DNA of 64,000 bases from Straminergon stramineum. Its lineage: Eukaryota; Streptophyta; Bryopsida; Hypnales; Calliergonaceae. The notes under the pieces were generated by a model that saw nothing but the letters and a program-made list of their open reading frames with translations, was not told the DNA's origin and ran no database searches. The number at the start of each line of letters is the position of its first letter. The stretch's first letter is position 1. The stretch is from the NCBI GenBank assembly GCA_963920665.1, contig OY987263.1, positions 41,637,218-41,701,217 of the forward strand. The letters run 5' to 3'. Of the stretch, positions 37,619 through 47,260 are shown piece after piece. A program made the translations under genes and the position numbers.

Positions 37619-38133
37619 CTACTGACATTTCCAGGACACTCTAATGTGATTGGGATGGAGTATTCGACACTCTGATCTCAGATTCTCGTTCTCTACAAGT
37701 ACGAGTCTATTTTGCTCTTCCACTCTCTGTCGTGCAGAAGCTTCCGCTCTTGTAAAATTCAACAAAACTTTCTCTTTCATCCGAGACAGAAATAATTTGT
37801 TGCATATGTTCACTTAGTGCAGCAATTTCTCAGTCTTTGCGCTTCACCTAATTCAAACTTTATTCTGTTGTCACTGCCTTCAGAACCTTCCGCATTGTAT
37901 CCTTATAGGCCCTTCTTTCCCTGAGCAGTGAACTGAAGCAAATCCTTCAGTGTTTGGAAACGAGGGCGTCTGTTGTCAATTGGATAGCGGCGGTAGATTG
38001 CTCCATCAATCCACAGGTCAGCATTTGTTGCGCCATCTTCTCGACACCATTGGAACTCAAATTCCGGCGTTTGTTCGCTATATAAGTGGCGCGGCCGACC
38101 TCTCAAACTCAATGGAGCATCCATACTTTGCAT
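37619..38133 (-). pseudogene. decayed gene remnant with coiled-coil-like end
   Basis: On the minus strand a frame (38133-37903) includes FEFQWCRED, then a short gap and IDGAIYRRYPIDNRRPRF. After a stop, pieces in other frames read KDTMRKVLKAV and IAALSEHMQQIISV. The last frame (37813-37619) reads RAEASARQRVEEQNRLVLVENENLRSE, here split by SARQR; it is charged and coiled-coil-like. The FQW-R...I-GA...Y spacing recalls a domain of plant coiled-coil proteins, but I cannot confirm this. Frame changes and stops within 500 bp indicate a pseudogene, or less likely unspliced exons. Confidence 0.35.
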
Positions 38134-38763
38134 CTATACCGGTAGTTGTTGCAATTTTGTACCCTCTGCTCTCTAGTCTGCTTAGGTTCAATCTTATCTC
38201 GCCATAGCTTCCATCGCTAACAACAACCAACAATGTAATCTCTGTTGATTCAGCAATCGTGATTCAGCTGACAGAAGGTGGCCATCGTGTATCTCTTGCT
38301 TCAAGAACTGGTAAAGTGGTGGCTTCCAGTGCCAAAGACGTGGACTAAAAAGTGCAGGAAAATGATTGCATGGGCGAGTAGTTGAATATGAATCTGGAGC
38401 CGCTGCAGCTTGATCTCGTTGCAACCTGAGTTGATCGTGTCCATCGCTTCTTTCCTGATTCTGCCCACCAACTACAGTACAATATTATCTATAGTACAGT
38501 ACCTCATCCTACACTAATCATCCATCCAACATTCATCCAAGGGAAGTGGCCACCATGAGGTCCCAATATGATCCCATGGCTCCTTTCACTGTAGAAAATC
38601 TTGAATGCAAGCTTGCCTACTAAAAATAATTTCCTCGTTTTAGTGACATTGTAGACATATTGACCCCCTTGCCTTCACATTCAAGAATGTGATATATATT
38701 CACTAGGAGAAATCATGTTCTTAATGACTAGCCACAACAATTGAAAATTATCCACAACTATTG
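38134..38763. other. mixed intergenic sequence, moderate GC
   Basis: Moderate-GC sequence possibly belonging to the remnant on its left (an open minus-strand frame at 38194-38424 has no domain), then AT-rich sequence. No intact gene. Confidence 0.4.
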
Positions 38764-39340
38764 TTAACCCTTAAATGTCCAAATTCATCTCCAAAATTGA
38801 CGATTTGAGAAAAATCATCATAAAGTGTTATTTGGAAGTATCTTTTGGAATCGATAGACAAATGAAAGTTGTAGATCTTGATTTGTAGATTCCATCTGTA
38901 TGGTTAGATTCACCAATGCTATCATCAATCTTTTTTTATAAATTTTGAAAGAGAAATTCCAAAATTCCTTTGAAATTCGATTACAAGCAAAATATTATCA
39001 TTTTTTGAGTAAAATTTGTTGGAATGGATTTGAAATGTGGTTCTCTTCACACAGTGATTTTTTGAAATTTTTGAGTACTTCAAATCTATGACCTCATCTT
39101 GGAAAATCTAGTTTTGAACTAAAGTTAATGCAATTTGACCACTTGACATACTTGCACATTTGTAATTTTAGAAAAATATGTACTCTAGTAACACCAAATC
39201 CTACCATAAGATAGGACAACAACTTGATAACATATTTCCACAAATAAGAAAAACTTTCATCCAAGTAGTTAGGAGGATGAAACTCTAGTTTCAATTTGTT
39301 CATCGTCTAGAAAATGGACATCGAAGCACTTAGGGGTTAA
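38764..39340. mobile_element. TTAA-family (piggyBac-like) element, about 570 bp
   Basis: TTAA at 38764-38767, then CCCTTAAATGTCC. The right end gaagcacttagggg is followed by TTAA at 39337-39340. The reversed right end CCCCTAAGTGCTTC pairs imperfectly with the left. Both flanking TTAA copies are intact. Non-coding. Confidence 0.65.
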
Positions 39341-39610
39341 TGAATCATTGTGGACAATTTTAGTAGTTTAGGATATGTTCTTCTCCTAGTGATTGGAGGG
39401 TTTTCAATTACCATGCACAAGGGTTCAAGTTTGACATAAATTAAAATAATTTTGTCTAAGAGAACCACAAGTCATTTTATCATTGTCATGGACTTTGCAA
39501 ATTTTGATGAGAATATCTAATTTAGGCACTTCCATGTTTAATCTAACCCTCTCTTATTGTATTTATTAAAAATAATTCAAAATTAATCTTATTATCTTTA
39601 GGTCAAGTAC

Positions 39611-40056
39611 TTAACCCCTTAGCACTCCAACATCCAAATTTTGGACTATGAATATAGAGGTTCTAGCGAGGCACTTTGTGACCATAGAACTAGCTCTTAT
39701 TCATCCAAACCAATGCTTGACTTTTTAAAGACCACACTTTCTATTTGATGAAATTTAGGCAAAATATTATATATTTATAAGATATATGCAAAAAATCAAG
39801 AAAGAATTCCATAACATTATTAACGTTCGTTGGGGGAGGGCCCTTTTGCCCCCAGAATCAGGAGTCCTCCATACTTGCCTGACCAAGGAGTCTGTACAAA
39901 CTTTGACAACCCTGCAATACAGGTCGCACCTAGTGAATGATCTTCCATATATTATTACTAAACTCTTCCCCAGGTACATAGGGAAGAATAATACCTCCAC
40001 CTGGGCGGAGGCAATCTGCTGCTTTAACAATGTTACGCCAGGCGCTAAAGGGTTGA
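39611..40056. mobile_element. probable TTAA-family element ending upstream of the NHL gene
   Basis: TTAA at 39611-39614, then CCCCTTAGCACTCC. The right end ggcgctaaaggg at 40041-40052 is followed by TTGA, one base from TTAA. Reversed, the right end reads CCCTTTAGCGCC. An alternative right end, cttgaagggg-TAAA, lies just beyond at 40060-40073. The right end is about 380 bp upstream of the presumed NHL promoter. Confidence 0.45.
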
Positions 40057-40059
40057 AGC

Positions 40060-40681
40060 CTTGAAGGGGTAAATGTCACGGGAGCTGCTTGTGAACACTG
40101 TAGTGGCAACGCGGAAGTCTCCAGGAGCATTCGTATCGCTGACAAGTTCCCACAACCTTCCTATCAGGAGTAGTCCGAAAGCCACACGTATTCGAAGGCA
40201 CCTGAAACACGAGGTCGTTCCGTCCACGACCCCTACTGTAGCTTCCAGCCCCGCCGCAACGACGACCTCGCGGCTGCGGCCAAAGTTCCAGGCACGTCCT
40301 CACGGCACCACTCGAGCGTTGAATCCCTGGACGTTCCCACCTGCCGGTGCCGCGTCCCGCTGCGCTTTTCTACCCCAACCACTCCTTGCAGCGTCCCCAC
40401 ACCCGCGTCGAAATTAGTCGAAACACGCAGCGCAAACTCTAATAAAAGCCTGCCTCCTCGACTAGTAGACATCCATCTTGCATTACAGTCGAAGTAATCT
40501 CACACAAAACACTCACACTTCACTCCGTTCACAAATCCAGAACCAGCTTGGGCTTTACCAGTCGAACGAGACCGATAACGAGACGGTCGATCGAAAATTC
40601 ACGAATTCGGACTTCCCGAAGAATTGGGTGTTTGCAGCGTTGTAGCTAGAGGAGCTTGGATTTGAGCTAGCTTCGGTTGCA
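40060..40681 (+). promoter_or_regulatory. GC-rich promoter and 5' leader of the NHL-like gene
   Basis: GC and CpG content rises sharply at about 40070. A TATA-like ctaataaaag lies at 40438-40447, placing transcription start near 40470 and giving a leader of about 210 nt. The sequence from 40480 is rich in short cacac/ctcac motifs. A 114-codon frame at 40073-40417 and several antisense frames here appear to be by-products of high GC. Confidence 0.4.
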
Positions 40682-41395
40682 ATGGCGGGTCAAGTGCATC
40701 CTTCGGCGCCCGACGCGGCGTTGCTTCACAACAACAAGATGTCGTCGCACCAAGGCTCTCCAGGGTTGCCTCCTCCTGCGACGTATGCCAAGCCGCGCGG
40801 ACACCGTCGTCACCGCGGTGGTCTCGCGGGTTGCTGCTGCTGTTTATTGTCGACTTTCTGTTCACTCCTCTTCGCGTTTCTCCTCCTCGCGGGCCTCACC
40901 ATTCTCATCCTGTGGCTGGTACTCAAGCCTGTGCACTTGCCGAAATACTCCCTGGATAATGTCGAGGTGAAGCAATTCTCGTTGTTTCAGTCCACTCTGA
41001 ACGCGGACTTCGCCTACAACTTCACGGCCAACAACCCCAATCGAAAGATCGGGATCAAGTACGACACGATTAATTTGGAGACGACGTACTCCGGCCAGTC
41101 GTTGGGGAAGAGCGTCATCCCCGGATTCTACCAAGGGCACCAGAACGTGACGTCCTTGTCGTCGGAGCTTAAGGTGGTGAATGCGACTCTGACGTCTGCG
41201 TCGACGAATGCACTGAACACACAAATAGCGGCGAATAACGTGCCGATGCATGTGCGAGCGGATGCCAAGGTGCATGTGCGCATTGGGAAGTACACGTCCC
41301 CAGGGTTTCGGGTGCGCGTTGACTGCGATGTTAACATGGGAGTGAATCCCGCGACTGTCATCAGCAAGTCGTGCAAATTGAAGCGCAGTTCGTAG
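40682..41395 (+). CDS. NDR1/HIN1-like (NHL) LEA_2-domain membrane protein, 237 aa
   Basis: A single-exon gene for a small single-pass membrane protein. Residues 1-50 are a Pro/His/Arg-rich cytosolic tail. Four cysteines at 51-54, plus C60, are possible palmitoylation sites. Residues 55-82 are a strong transmembrane segment. Residues about 88-220 form a LEA_2 (LEA14-like) beta domain with the family hallmarks NPNRKIGIKYD (118-128) and FYQGHQN (149-155). The end CKLKRSS is typical. NxT/NxS sites at 113, 155 and 167 fit an extracytosolic C-terminus. Known family members sit in the plasma membrane and contribute to pathogen response, abiotic stress and wall-membrane contact; the specific role here is unknown. 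The start ATG has a good context (gcaATGG), and the length fits the family. No close neighbour gene. Confidence 0.92.
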   Translation: MAGQVHPSAPDAALLHNNKMSSHQGSPGLPPPATYAKPRGHRRHRGGLAGCCCCLLSTFCSLLFAFLLLAGLTILILWLVLKPVHLPKYSLDNVEVKQFSLFQSTLNADFAYNFTANNPNRKIGIKYDTINLETTYSGQSLGKSVIPGFYQGHQNVTSLSSELKVVNATLTSASTNALNTQIAANNVPMHVRADAKVHVRIGKYTSPGFRVRVDCDVNMGVNPATVISKSCKLKRSS

Positions 41396-41530
41396 AGATT
41401 CTCTCTTCGAAAGACTCTTCTCCAATACTCTCGGATTGCTCCTCCGAAGATTTTATCTCTGAATAAACCAAGCACCTGTTTGCTCGAGAAGTTGCCCGAG
41501 ATGTTGTATGTATAGAGAGCATTCGATGGA
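41396..41530 (+). terminator. 3' UTR with polyadenylation signal
   Basis: AATAAA occurs at 41462-41467 (ctgaataaacc), about 67 nt after the NHL stop codon. Cleavage is expected 10-30 nt later. Confidence 0.5.
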
Positions 41531-41699
41531 TAGTTTGATAGCGCCAGCTAACAAGTAGATTGTGTTCCTGATTGGATTACGTTCCCTGGAGGATTGGTCG
41601 ATTCGATCTAGCTCCGGAGGTTTGATTGTTCCTAGCTAGCTTTTTCGATGTACATAATCAGATGTTTAACCCGGGATTTTGTATTAGCAGAAACCGACT

Positions 41700-42430
41700 G
41701 ATCGAGGTTTGTCGAGAAGACGACGAACTCATTACATAGCCATGATTCTGGTGTTTCAATTTCATACTTGGTTGTGAGAATTTGAGCATATGAGGTGATC
41801 AAGTGCCGTGCATCGGATAGAATGGCTTATCAACTGGAGAATGTGAATGATTGCATTGTGCGTGAATTCTAGTCGTGAGCACTAGCTCCGATTATTATTA
41901 TTGCTGATGTGTGTATGTGCCCATTGTTCGGAGGTCACTATCCCAAGGTTTGGACAATTGTCCAGACGACGACGAACTAATTACATGGCCATGACCGGGG
42001 CCATGACTCTGGCATACCTATGTCATACTTGGTTGTGAGAATTTGCGCATAAGAGCTGGTCCAGTGCAGTGCATCTCATGTTACTCACTTGTTAATGGAC
42101 TGGAGAATATGATTGAATGTGCGTAAAATCTAGTCGTGCGCCTCCGATTAGCATTCATTTGCTGATGTGTGTGTGTACCCTTTGATCGGAGGTTTTGCAT
42201 CCCGAGGTTTGGACAATTGCCGCGAAGACGATAAAATATATGGCCATGATTCTGGAATTTCTATTTCATTCTTGATTGTGAGAATTTGAGCATACGAGCT
42301 GATCAATCACGTGCATTGCGTCGGATTTTACTCTACATTAACTGGAGAATATGATTGAATGTAGGTGAAATCTAGTCGTGTGCATTCCGTGTAGTAAACC
42401 CATTGCTCGGAGGAAGTTTAGCTGTGATCT
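41700..42430. repeat. three tandem copies of an about 250-bp unit downstream of the NHL gene
   Basis: Copies start at about 41703, 41944 and 42202 with c(a/g)aggttt(g), then gacgacgaactc/t-attacat or gacgataaaatat and ggccatga-ctctgg. Then come ggttgtgagaatttg-gcata, aactggagaat(a/g)tga, a atctagtcgtg(t/c)gc block, tgctgatgtgtgt and cggagg. Internal divergence is low compared with other repeats here, so the duplication is relatively recent. The GC content is closer to the gene than to the filler. Confidence 0.85.
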
Positions 42431-42488
42431 GCAGTGCAGATTTCGGGGAGAATACTTCCGGACTACAGTGACAGCTGAGTGGATTTTC

Positions 42489-42751
42489 CACATCGCTAGA
42501 AATTTCTTCCGGATTGAAATGTGTTGGAATATTTAGAGCAATTCACAAGCAGCTCATATTGAATCCCCGGTATGTAAAATGTATATTAATGCTGGGTACA
42601 CTATCCCACAATGAGTGCTGGACCATCTACCCTGTGGTACATTTTACTCACTGGAGATTCAATATGAGCTGCCTGTGCAATTCGCCATGGACATCCTTGT
42701 TGCTGTGATTCTCTGTAAATTATGATGAATCGAAATTCTCCAGTGATGTGG
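42489..42751. repeat. long imperfect hairpin (foldback or small-RNA precursor candidate)
   Basis: The core arms 42538-42583 and 42638-42683 pair at 38 of 46 positions. They include an uninterrupted block around cagctcatattgaatc. The outer arms (ccacatcgctagaaattt at 42490 with gaaattctccagtgatgtgg at 42729) extend the fold to about 260 bp. The loop is 54 bp. It could be a MITE remnant or a plant MIR-type precursor. Confidence 0.6.
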
Positions 42752-43835
42752 GATAAAGTGGAATGCTTTAAATCTTAAGCTGAGTGTAATGTTTACAGCT
42801 CTGGTTGATTTGAGTACAGTGAGAAAACTTTCAGGAGTAGCAAGGGCAGTGTTCCATTCGGGTGTGTTCCTTTGCTTGATACTTGTCCATGTCCGTTATC
42901 TAGACTCTTTCTTTAGCAGCGGCAGGAATCCTTCAAGGACCCAGGTATGTTTTTGGGTAGCAATCGCCAAAAACTTCCATTCTTTAGTGCATTCAGAAAA
43001 AATGGAATTAAAATATTTTCTTTTTTGAAATTCAAGTACACGTATGGAATTGCATTTGACTATCATGGAACGTTAGAAAAAAATGTTTGAAATGTTGAAA
43101 ATGCTGAAAAGTTTGGAAACTTTGACCAAGAAGTTTGCAAGATTGCGGTGATTGAAGTTAGAAGAAAAAAATTTATTTGGTTGCGCTCGGTGGGGTCAAT
43201 AGACTTTGATTCTTCTCAGAGTGACATTTTTGTACTACACGTAGGAATTTTTTTTAATAACCATTGCATAGAATATTATGTTACTTATACACTTGCCAAA
43301 TTTCATGAATAAGTAATGATAAAAAGAATGAAATTTTGGAATCCTAAAGTTGAATCACCAACTTAAATTACTTCATTTTCAAAATTTTACTCAGAATTTA
43401 TTTTTAAACTAAATTAAAAATTAAATTATCCTTCTTTGTTGGTAAAAATTAACTAAGAAATTTGGCATACAGTCTTTCAGAGATATATTCTTTAATAAAT
43501 TCTCTCAATTGCAACCTTAAAACCCAGTTTTTTTTATAGGAGAATTACAACTAATCCTATAAAAGAAATATTTACTGAAACTTATTAGGTAATTCAAATG
43601 GTACAATCATCGTTCTTTAATTTCTAGCATCAAGGTATGTACTTTTCATTAAAAAACTAAATTTTCACAATTAAAAATATATCATCTTATGTGGAATTAT
43701 TAATATAATAATAATAATAATAATAATAATAAATTCCACATTCAAATGCTTAGTAATGTTTTCAAATCTTAAATTGGTTAAAATCTTAAGATCCTAAACT
43801 TAATTATTGCTTCAAGAAGTAATTAAAGGTTATTC
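42752..43835. other. AT-rich intergenic sequence
   Basis: 43060-43330 resembles the interior of the TTAA elements (ttacttatacacttgccaaatttca), so it is probably another decayed copy. A microsatellite hairpin is listed separately. No gene. Confidence 0.45.
43688..43742. repeat. (AAT)n microsatellite enclosed by a short inverted repeat
   Basis: About nine AAT units (43706-43732) lie between tgtggaatt at 43690 and its inverse aattccaca at 43732-43740. Confidence 0.7.
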
Positions 43836-44490
43836 TTAATCCCTAAATGCCCAAGGCACTAAATTTTGGTATCAACAATACTTTGAAGTTAGATATAACC
43901 TACTGAAGTTGCTATTTTTAGTAGTTTATATTTTTGAAAAATTCTTTATGAAGTTTAGTTTTAGTATCTAAAATTTGATTTTGAAAATAATTGATTTAAA
44001 ATTTTCTACTCAAGATTTTGTGCAAGGGTGTCCATTGCAATCTTGACTTTCCATAGTGTTGGGGGCTTTTGGAAATGAGCCTCAAATACACTAGATCTTG
44101 GAGAAAAAATCACATTTGAAATTTGTTTAAAAAAATTGTAGAGTAGATTTCGAGAAACCATAAATTGATTGGGGTTATTCATGTTCAGCCCTTTAAACTC
44201 ATATCTTTTTGGTGACCAAATTTTTAGATTTGACATGTGAAAGAGGATTGAAAGACTTCAATCACTTTTGTAGTTTTAACACCCTCATGATCAAATATTA
44301 TAAACTTTCAATCCATAAGTGGTATTGTTGTGTTTTCTTTTCCTATGTGATCTCTAACATGTCTTACTAGTTTGAATTTGTATAGTTAAAAATATAAAAA
44401 TTGATATAACTTATCAAAATGATGGATTTTTGTTCAATTTTGAGCAAATTCCTAGAAGCTCAAAAATGGCCTTAGGCATTAAGGAGTTAA
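43836..44490. mobile_element. TTAA-family (piggyBac-like) element, 647 bp plus target sites
   Basis: TTAA at 43836-43839, then TCCCTAAATGCCCAAGGC. The right end ggccttaggcattaaggag is followed by TTAA at 44487-44490. Reversed, the right end reads CTCCTTAATGCCTAAGGCC. The interior (43938-44180) is shared with the copy at 13448. Non-coding. Confidence 0.7.
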
Positions 44491-44975
44491 TTATTCTTAG
44501 GAAATAAAATTTGAGCTTCTCTAAATTTTTTTAAATATGTTTTTTTTCCTAAAATCAACTAAAAATAATGACAAATCATTGAATGTAAAACTATCCAAAT
44601 ATTTTTTTTACAATCACATGATTTAAATTGCTATGATATATTTTTGAAATGAATCACAAAAAATAACACTTGTTATTTTGGTTCAATATGGTTTGTAATT
44701 GAGACTTGTTTCTGAAATTTATATCACCCTTACACATCCTTACCTATAAAATGTAACCTCTACTCATGAGAGTCTAGGGTTCATTTTTGGCATACTTATT
44801 TTTGACACCTTCAAACTTCATAGTATTTTCATACAATATCTCAAAAGTCAAAAACTGAAATGCAAAAAGAATTCAAAATTTATTTTTAGATTTTAACAAG
44901 ACCCACCAAAAATTTAGGCAATTTCATAGTAGGGTCTGTCCTCAAATGCTTAATTAGACAAGTCTAATTTTTGTA
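44491..44975. other. AT-rich intergenic sequence
   Basis: Nothing recognisable. Confidence 0.5.
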
Positions 44976-45587
44976 GGTGAAAGAATGAAACCCTCTAAAA
45001 GTACTATTATTTTTTGTATTTGGGCAAATTCCAAGTTAGTACTGCAAGTATTGCAAATATTTAGACTACTTTTGGGAGAAATCAATTGGTATCATCCTAG
45101 ATATCATCTAAAAAGTGGACATTGATAAGAGTTTCTTCAAGAAGGGATTTGATTCATCCAAAAAATTAAAGAAATAGTAATTTTGAACATGTTCTAATCC
45201 ATGCACAATAGAGCTTACTTAGTGCCATTGTGGAAAATATGAATTTTACTATTTTAAGGCATCTTTGCATATTAGGTGTAACACTTTTAGAGGAATGGAC
45301 TTCCAAGAAGTCACTTTTAGATCATGAATTTTGAATGCACAATGGTACAAAATTCCATTCGAAACTCAAGTGAGACAAATTAGCAAAAATTGCCTTTTTA
45401 AAAGCAAATATTCTTTGAAAAAGAGAAGAGATTAAAAATTGAAATATTAAAGGTACCATAATCTCCATTATAAATTTCAAATCTATCTACTCAATACATC
45501 AATAGCTATAGCTATGAAGCAAAACTTATATGTTGGAAGTACAATGTGTACTGCCAAAAATAGCACAAGTATTTCATGCTTTCACCC
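44976..45587. mobile_element. probable MITE of the GGGTGA family, diverged
   Basis: It starts GGTGAAAGAATGAAAC and ends gcacaagtatttcatgctttcaccc, the reverse of GGGTGAAAGCATGAAAT. The right end, including aaaatagcacaagt, matches other family members. The left end is less certain. Confidence 0.5.
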
Positions 45588-45839
45588 TTACGACCATCGA
45601 ACAATCCTAAAGAACTCCTACATTCATATAAGATTTAGAGCTAGAGTGTTTATTTTGTTACATGATTTTATTGTTATTTTTTAATTTACCAATAAAAAAT
45701 AGTAATAATGATAGTCTAATAGCATTCTTCAACGTTCACCTTCATTCATCCAATAGAACCATTTTGGGTCATTCTCATTCATTTATGCACCTTTCGATTC
45801 AACAAAAACTACCAATTTCATCCTTCTCTTGCCCAGTGA
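45588..45839. other. short intergenic stretch
   Basis: A 70-codon frame begins at 45662 and runs into the next MITE; it has no domain. Confidence 0.45.
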
Positions 45840-46065
45840 TGCTACCATGTGAGCAGAAAATTGCGAACAAGTAAGCCTTGAGCATGTGTATAAGTATATA
45901 TCCTACCACCATTGAAGGTATTTATAATATAAACACCTATAATATAGGTACCTATAGCATAGTTACTCTATTATCATGGACGGTTTCCATAATATAGAGA
46001 CCTACGATATAGGTGTATAGTCCTCTAGGCCTATGTGCTCATGCACTTAGGCTCACATAATAGCA
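45840..46065. mobile_element. 226-bp MITE with TGCTATTATGTGAGC ends, copy 1
   Basis: Left TGCTACCATGTGAGC and reversed right TGCTATTATGTGAGC match at 13 of 15 positions. The interior is made of short palindromes such as cacctataatataggtacctata. The pair is at 55602-55842. No evident target duplication. Confidence 0.6.
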
Positions 46066-46485
46066 ACCCTCTTCTCATTCCTTCAATTATTGTCTCAATT
46101 TCTAAATATTGATAAAGTGTAGATTTTAAAACTCCTCCCCACCTATTTTCAAACTTCGAAAAGTATTAGTAAATTTTCCCTTAAGTAGTAACTATTTTTT
46201 GTATTTTTAAAAGTAATCTTACGAAAATAACTACAAGAAATATGTGATATCAAATATTTTTAAAAGATTGTAATTAGGTATTAAATTCAACTTCATAACA
46301 AAATATTGTAAAACTTTTGTAATAGTCCCCAATATTAAATTTATGGCAAATTTTAGAAGATATATTTAATTTCTATAATAATTTTTATGCCCAATATCCT
46401 TTGTGGGTTACCTTGAGCACCTCACCCTTGTGATACAGTCATGCTTCATGTGCCATTTTGCCTTGCTGTGCAATAGAAAAAAGAC
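46066..46485. other. AT-rich intergenic sequence
   Basis: AT-rich to about 46390, then composition shifts towards coding-like sequence leading into the transposase relic. No ends of an enclosing element were found. Confidence 0.4.
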
Positions 46486-46908
46486 ATGGTCAACTTGTTC
46501 ATGGAACAAGTCTTTTGCACGGACAATGTCCCTCTCTCATGTTGCTTTCTAGGGAGAGGACCTGTGAGTGGATTTCCTCATGACAAATTCCTGAAGCTTT
46601 TACGAGAAAGGTATGCCATCATGTTCTTGTCACAATTTTTTGATACAACCTCTTGGGGAATTGCATATTTATATCCCCCAAAACACCACATGTGAGGAGT
46701 AATAGAAAATAATAGAAACAAGAGAGGAATTGTATTCTCGGTTTACAAAGAAGACAAGCTTATTACCACCCTCATTAGCAATCTGAATATCTTTGGGCCA
46801 ACTCCAAGAGGGGCATATATTTTTCAGAGGTGTGTGCTTGTTTTACCAATTAAACCCAAGTGGAATTATAATTTTTCGATTAAAATTGTAATTTTTGTGA
46901 GTTTCTGA
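46486..46908 (+). pseudogene. decayed piggyBac-type transposase fragment
   Basis: One frame of about 140 codons is interrupted by a single TGA at 46693-46695 and ends at TGA 46906-46908. It carries, in order, a VFCTDN stretch, FLGRGP, HDKFLKLL, MFLSQFFDTTSW, AYLYPPKHHM, the stop, GVIENNRNKRG, then YKEDKLITTLISN. This order and spacing match the middle of piggyBac DDE transposases: a Gly-Arg-Gly turn, an H-x-x-x-x-x-LL helix, the D-N-F/W-F/Y-T-S catalytic motif, a C-G-T-x-R-x-N-R motif, and a W-x-D-x-K/R...L-ST strand. In this reading the catalytic Asp is replaced by Ser and the Cys of CGT by the stop, so the copy is dead. The N- and C-terminal parts are not found. The family is recognised from memory of its motifs, not from a search. 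Confidence 0.5.
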
Positions 46909-47044
46909 AGTGCTCAATCCTAAATTACAAAACCATTTATAGAGTGGAGTCATGAACACCCTATACACAACCCATAACCACTCTCTCATGTATCCAATGG
47001 TACTTGAGTGTTCACCACTTGAGGATTGACACATTATCCTTGTT
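46909..47044. other. short intergenic stretch
   Basis: Nothing beyond the decaying tail of the relic's frame. Confidence 0.4.
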
Positions 47045-47260
47045 GACAATAGCCCCTAAAGTACCGAACAATGTTTTTTGGCAACATAGATATTTTAGAC
47101 AACTCACTACAAGTGGAATTTTCATTTTTTTTCCTTTGAAATTTTCACACAATTTGTGGTCAAGGGGTAGCTTTAAGGTGCAACAGTTTTCATAAGTTTT
47201 GACTACATAGTTTAAAAGTTATTGCATGATATGTGGGTTTTTTTCCAACTCCGGTAGCTC
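47045..47260. mobile_element. TTAA-family left end, partner end not found
   Basis: agcccctaaagtaccgaac starts at 47050. Then ttttttggcaacatag, gaca(a/g)ctca and ttttcacacaa(t/c)ttg align with the segment at 55026-55140. Similarity between the two begins at the presumed terminus, which supports it as a true end. The TTAA itself has decayed here. Confidence 0.4.

Noticed and set aside
40073..40417. 114-codon plus-strand frame upstream of the NHL gene
   Set aside because: It is Pro/Ala/Thr/Arg-rich with no motif, lies in the promoter region and is matched by several competing frames on both strands.
40862..41425. 187-codon minus-strand frame over the NHL gene
   Set aside because: It is antisense to a clearly recognised family gene and has no domain of its own. 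Long antisense frames are expected in GC-rich coding sequence.
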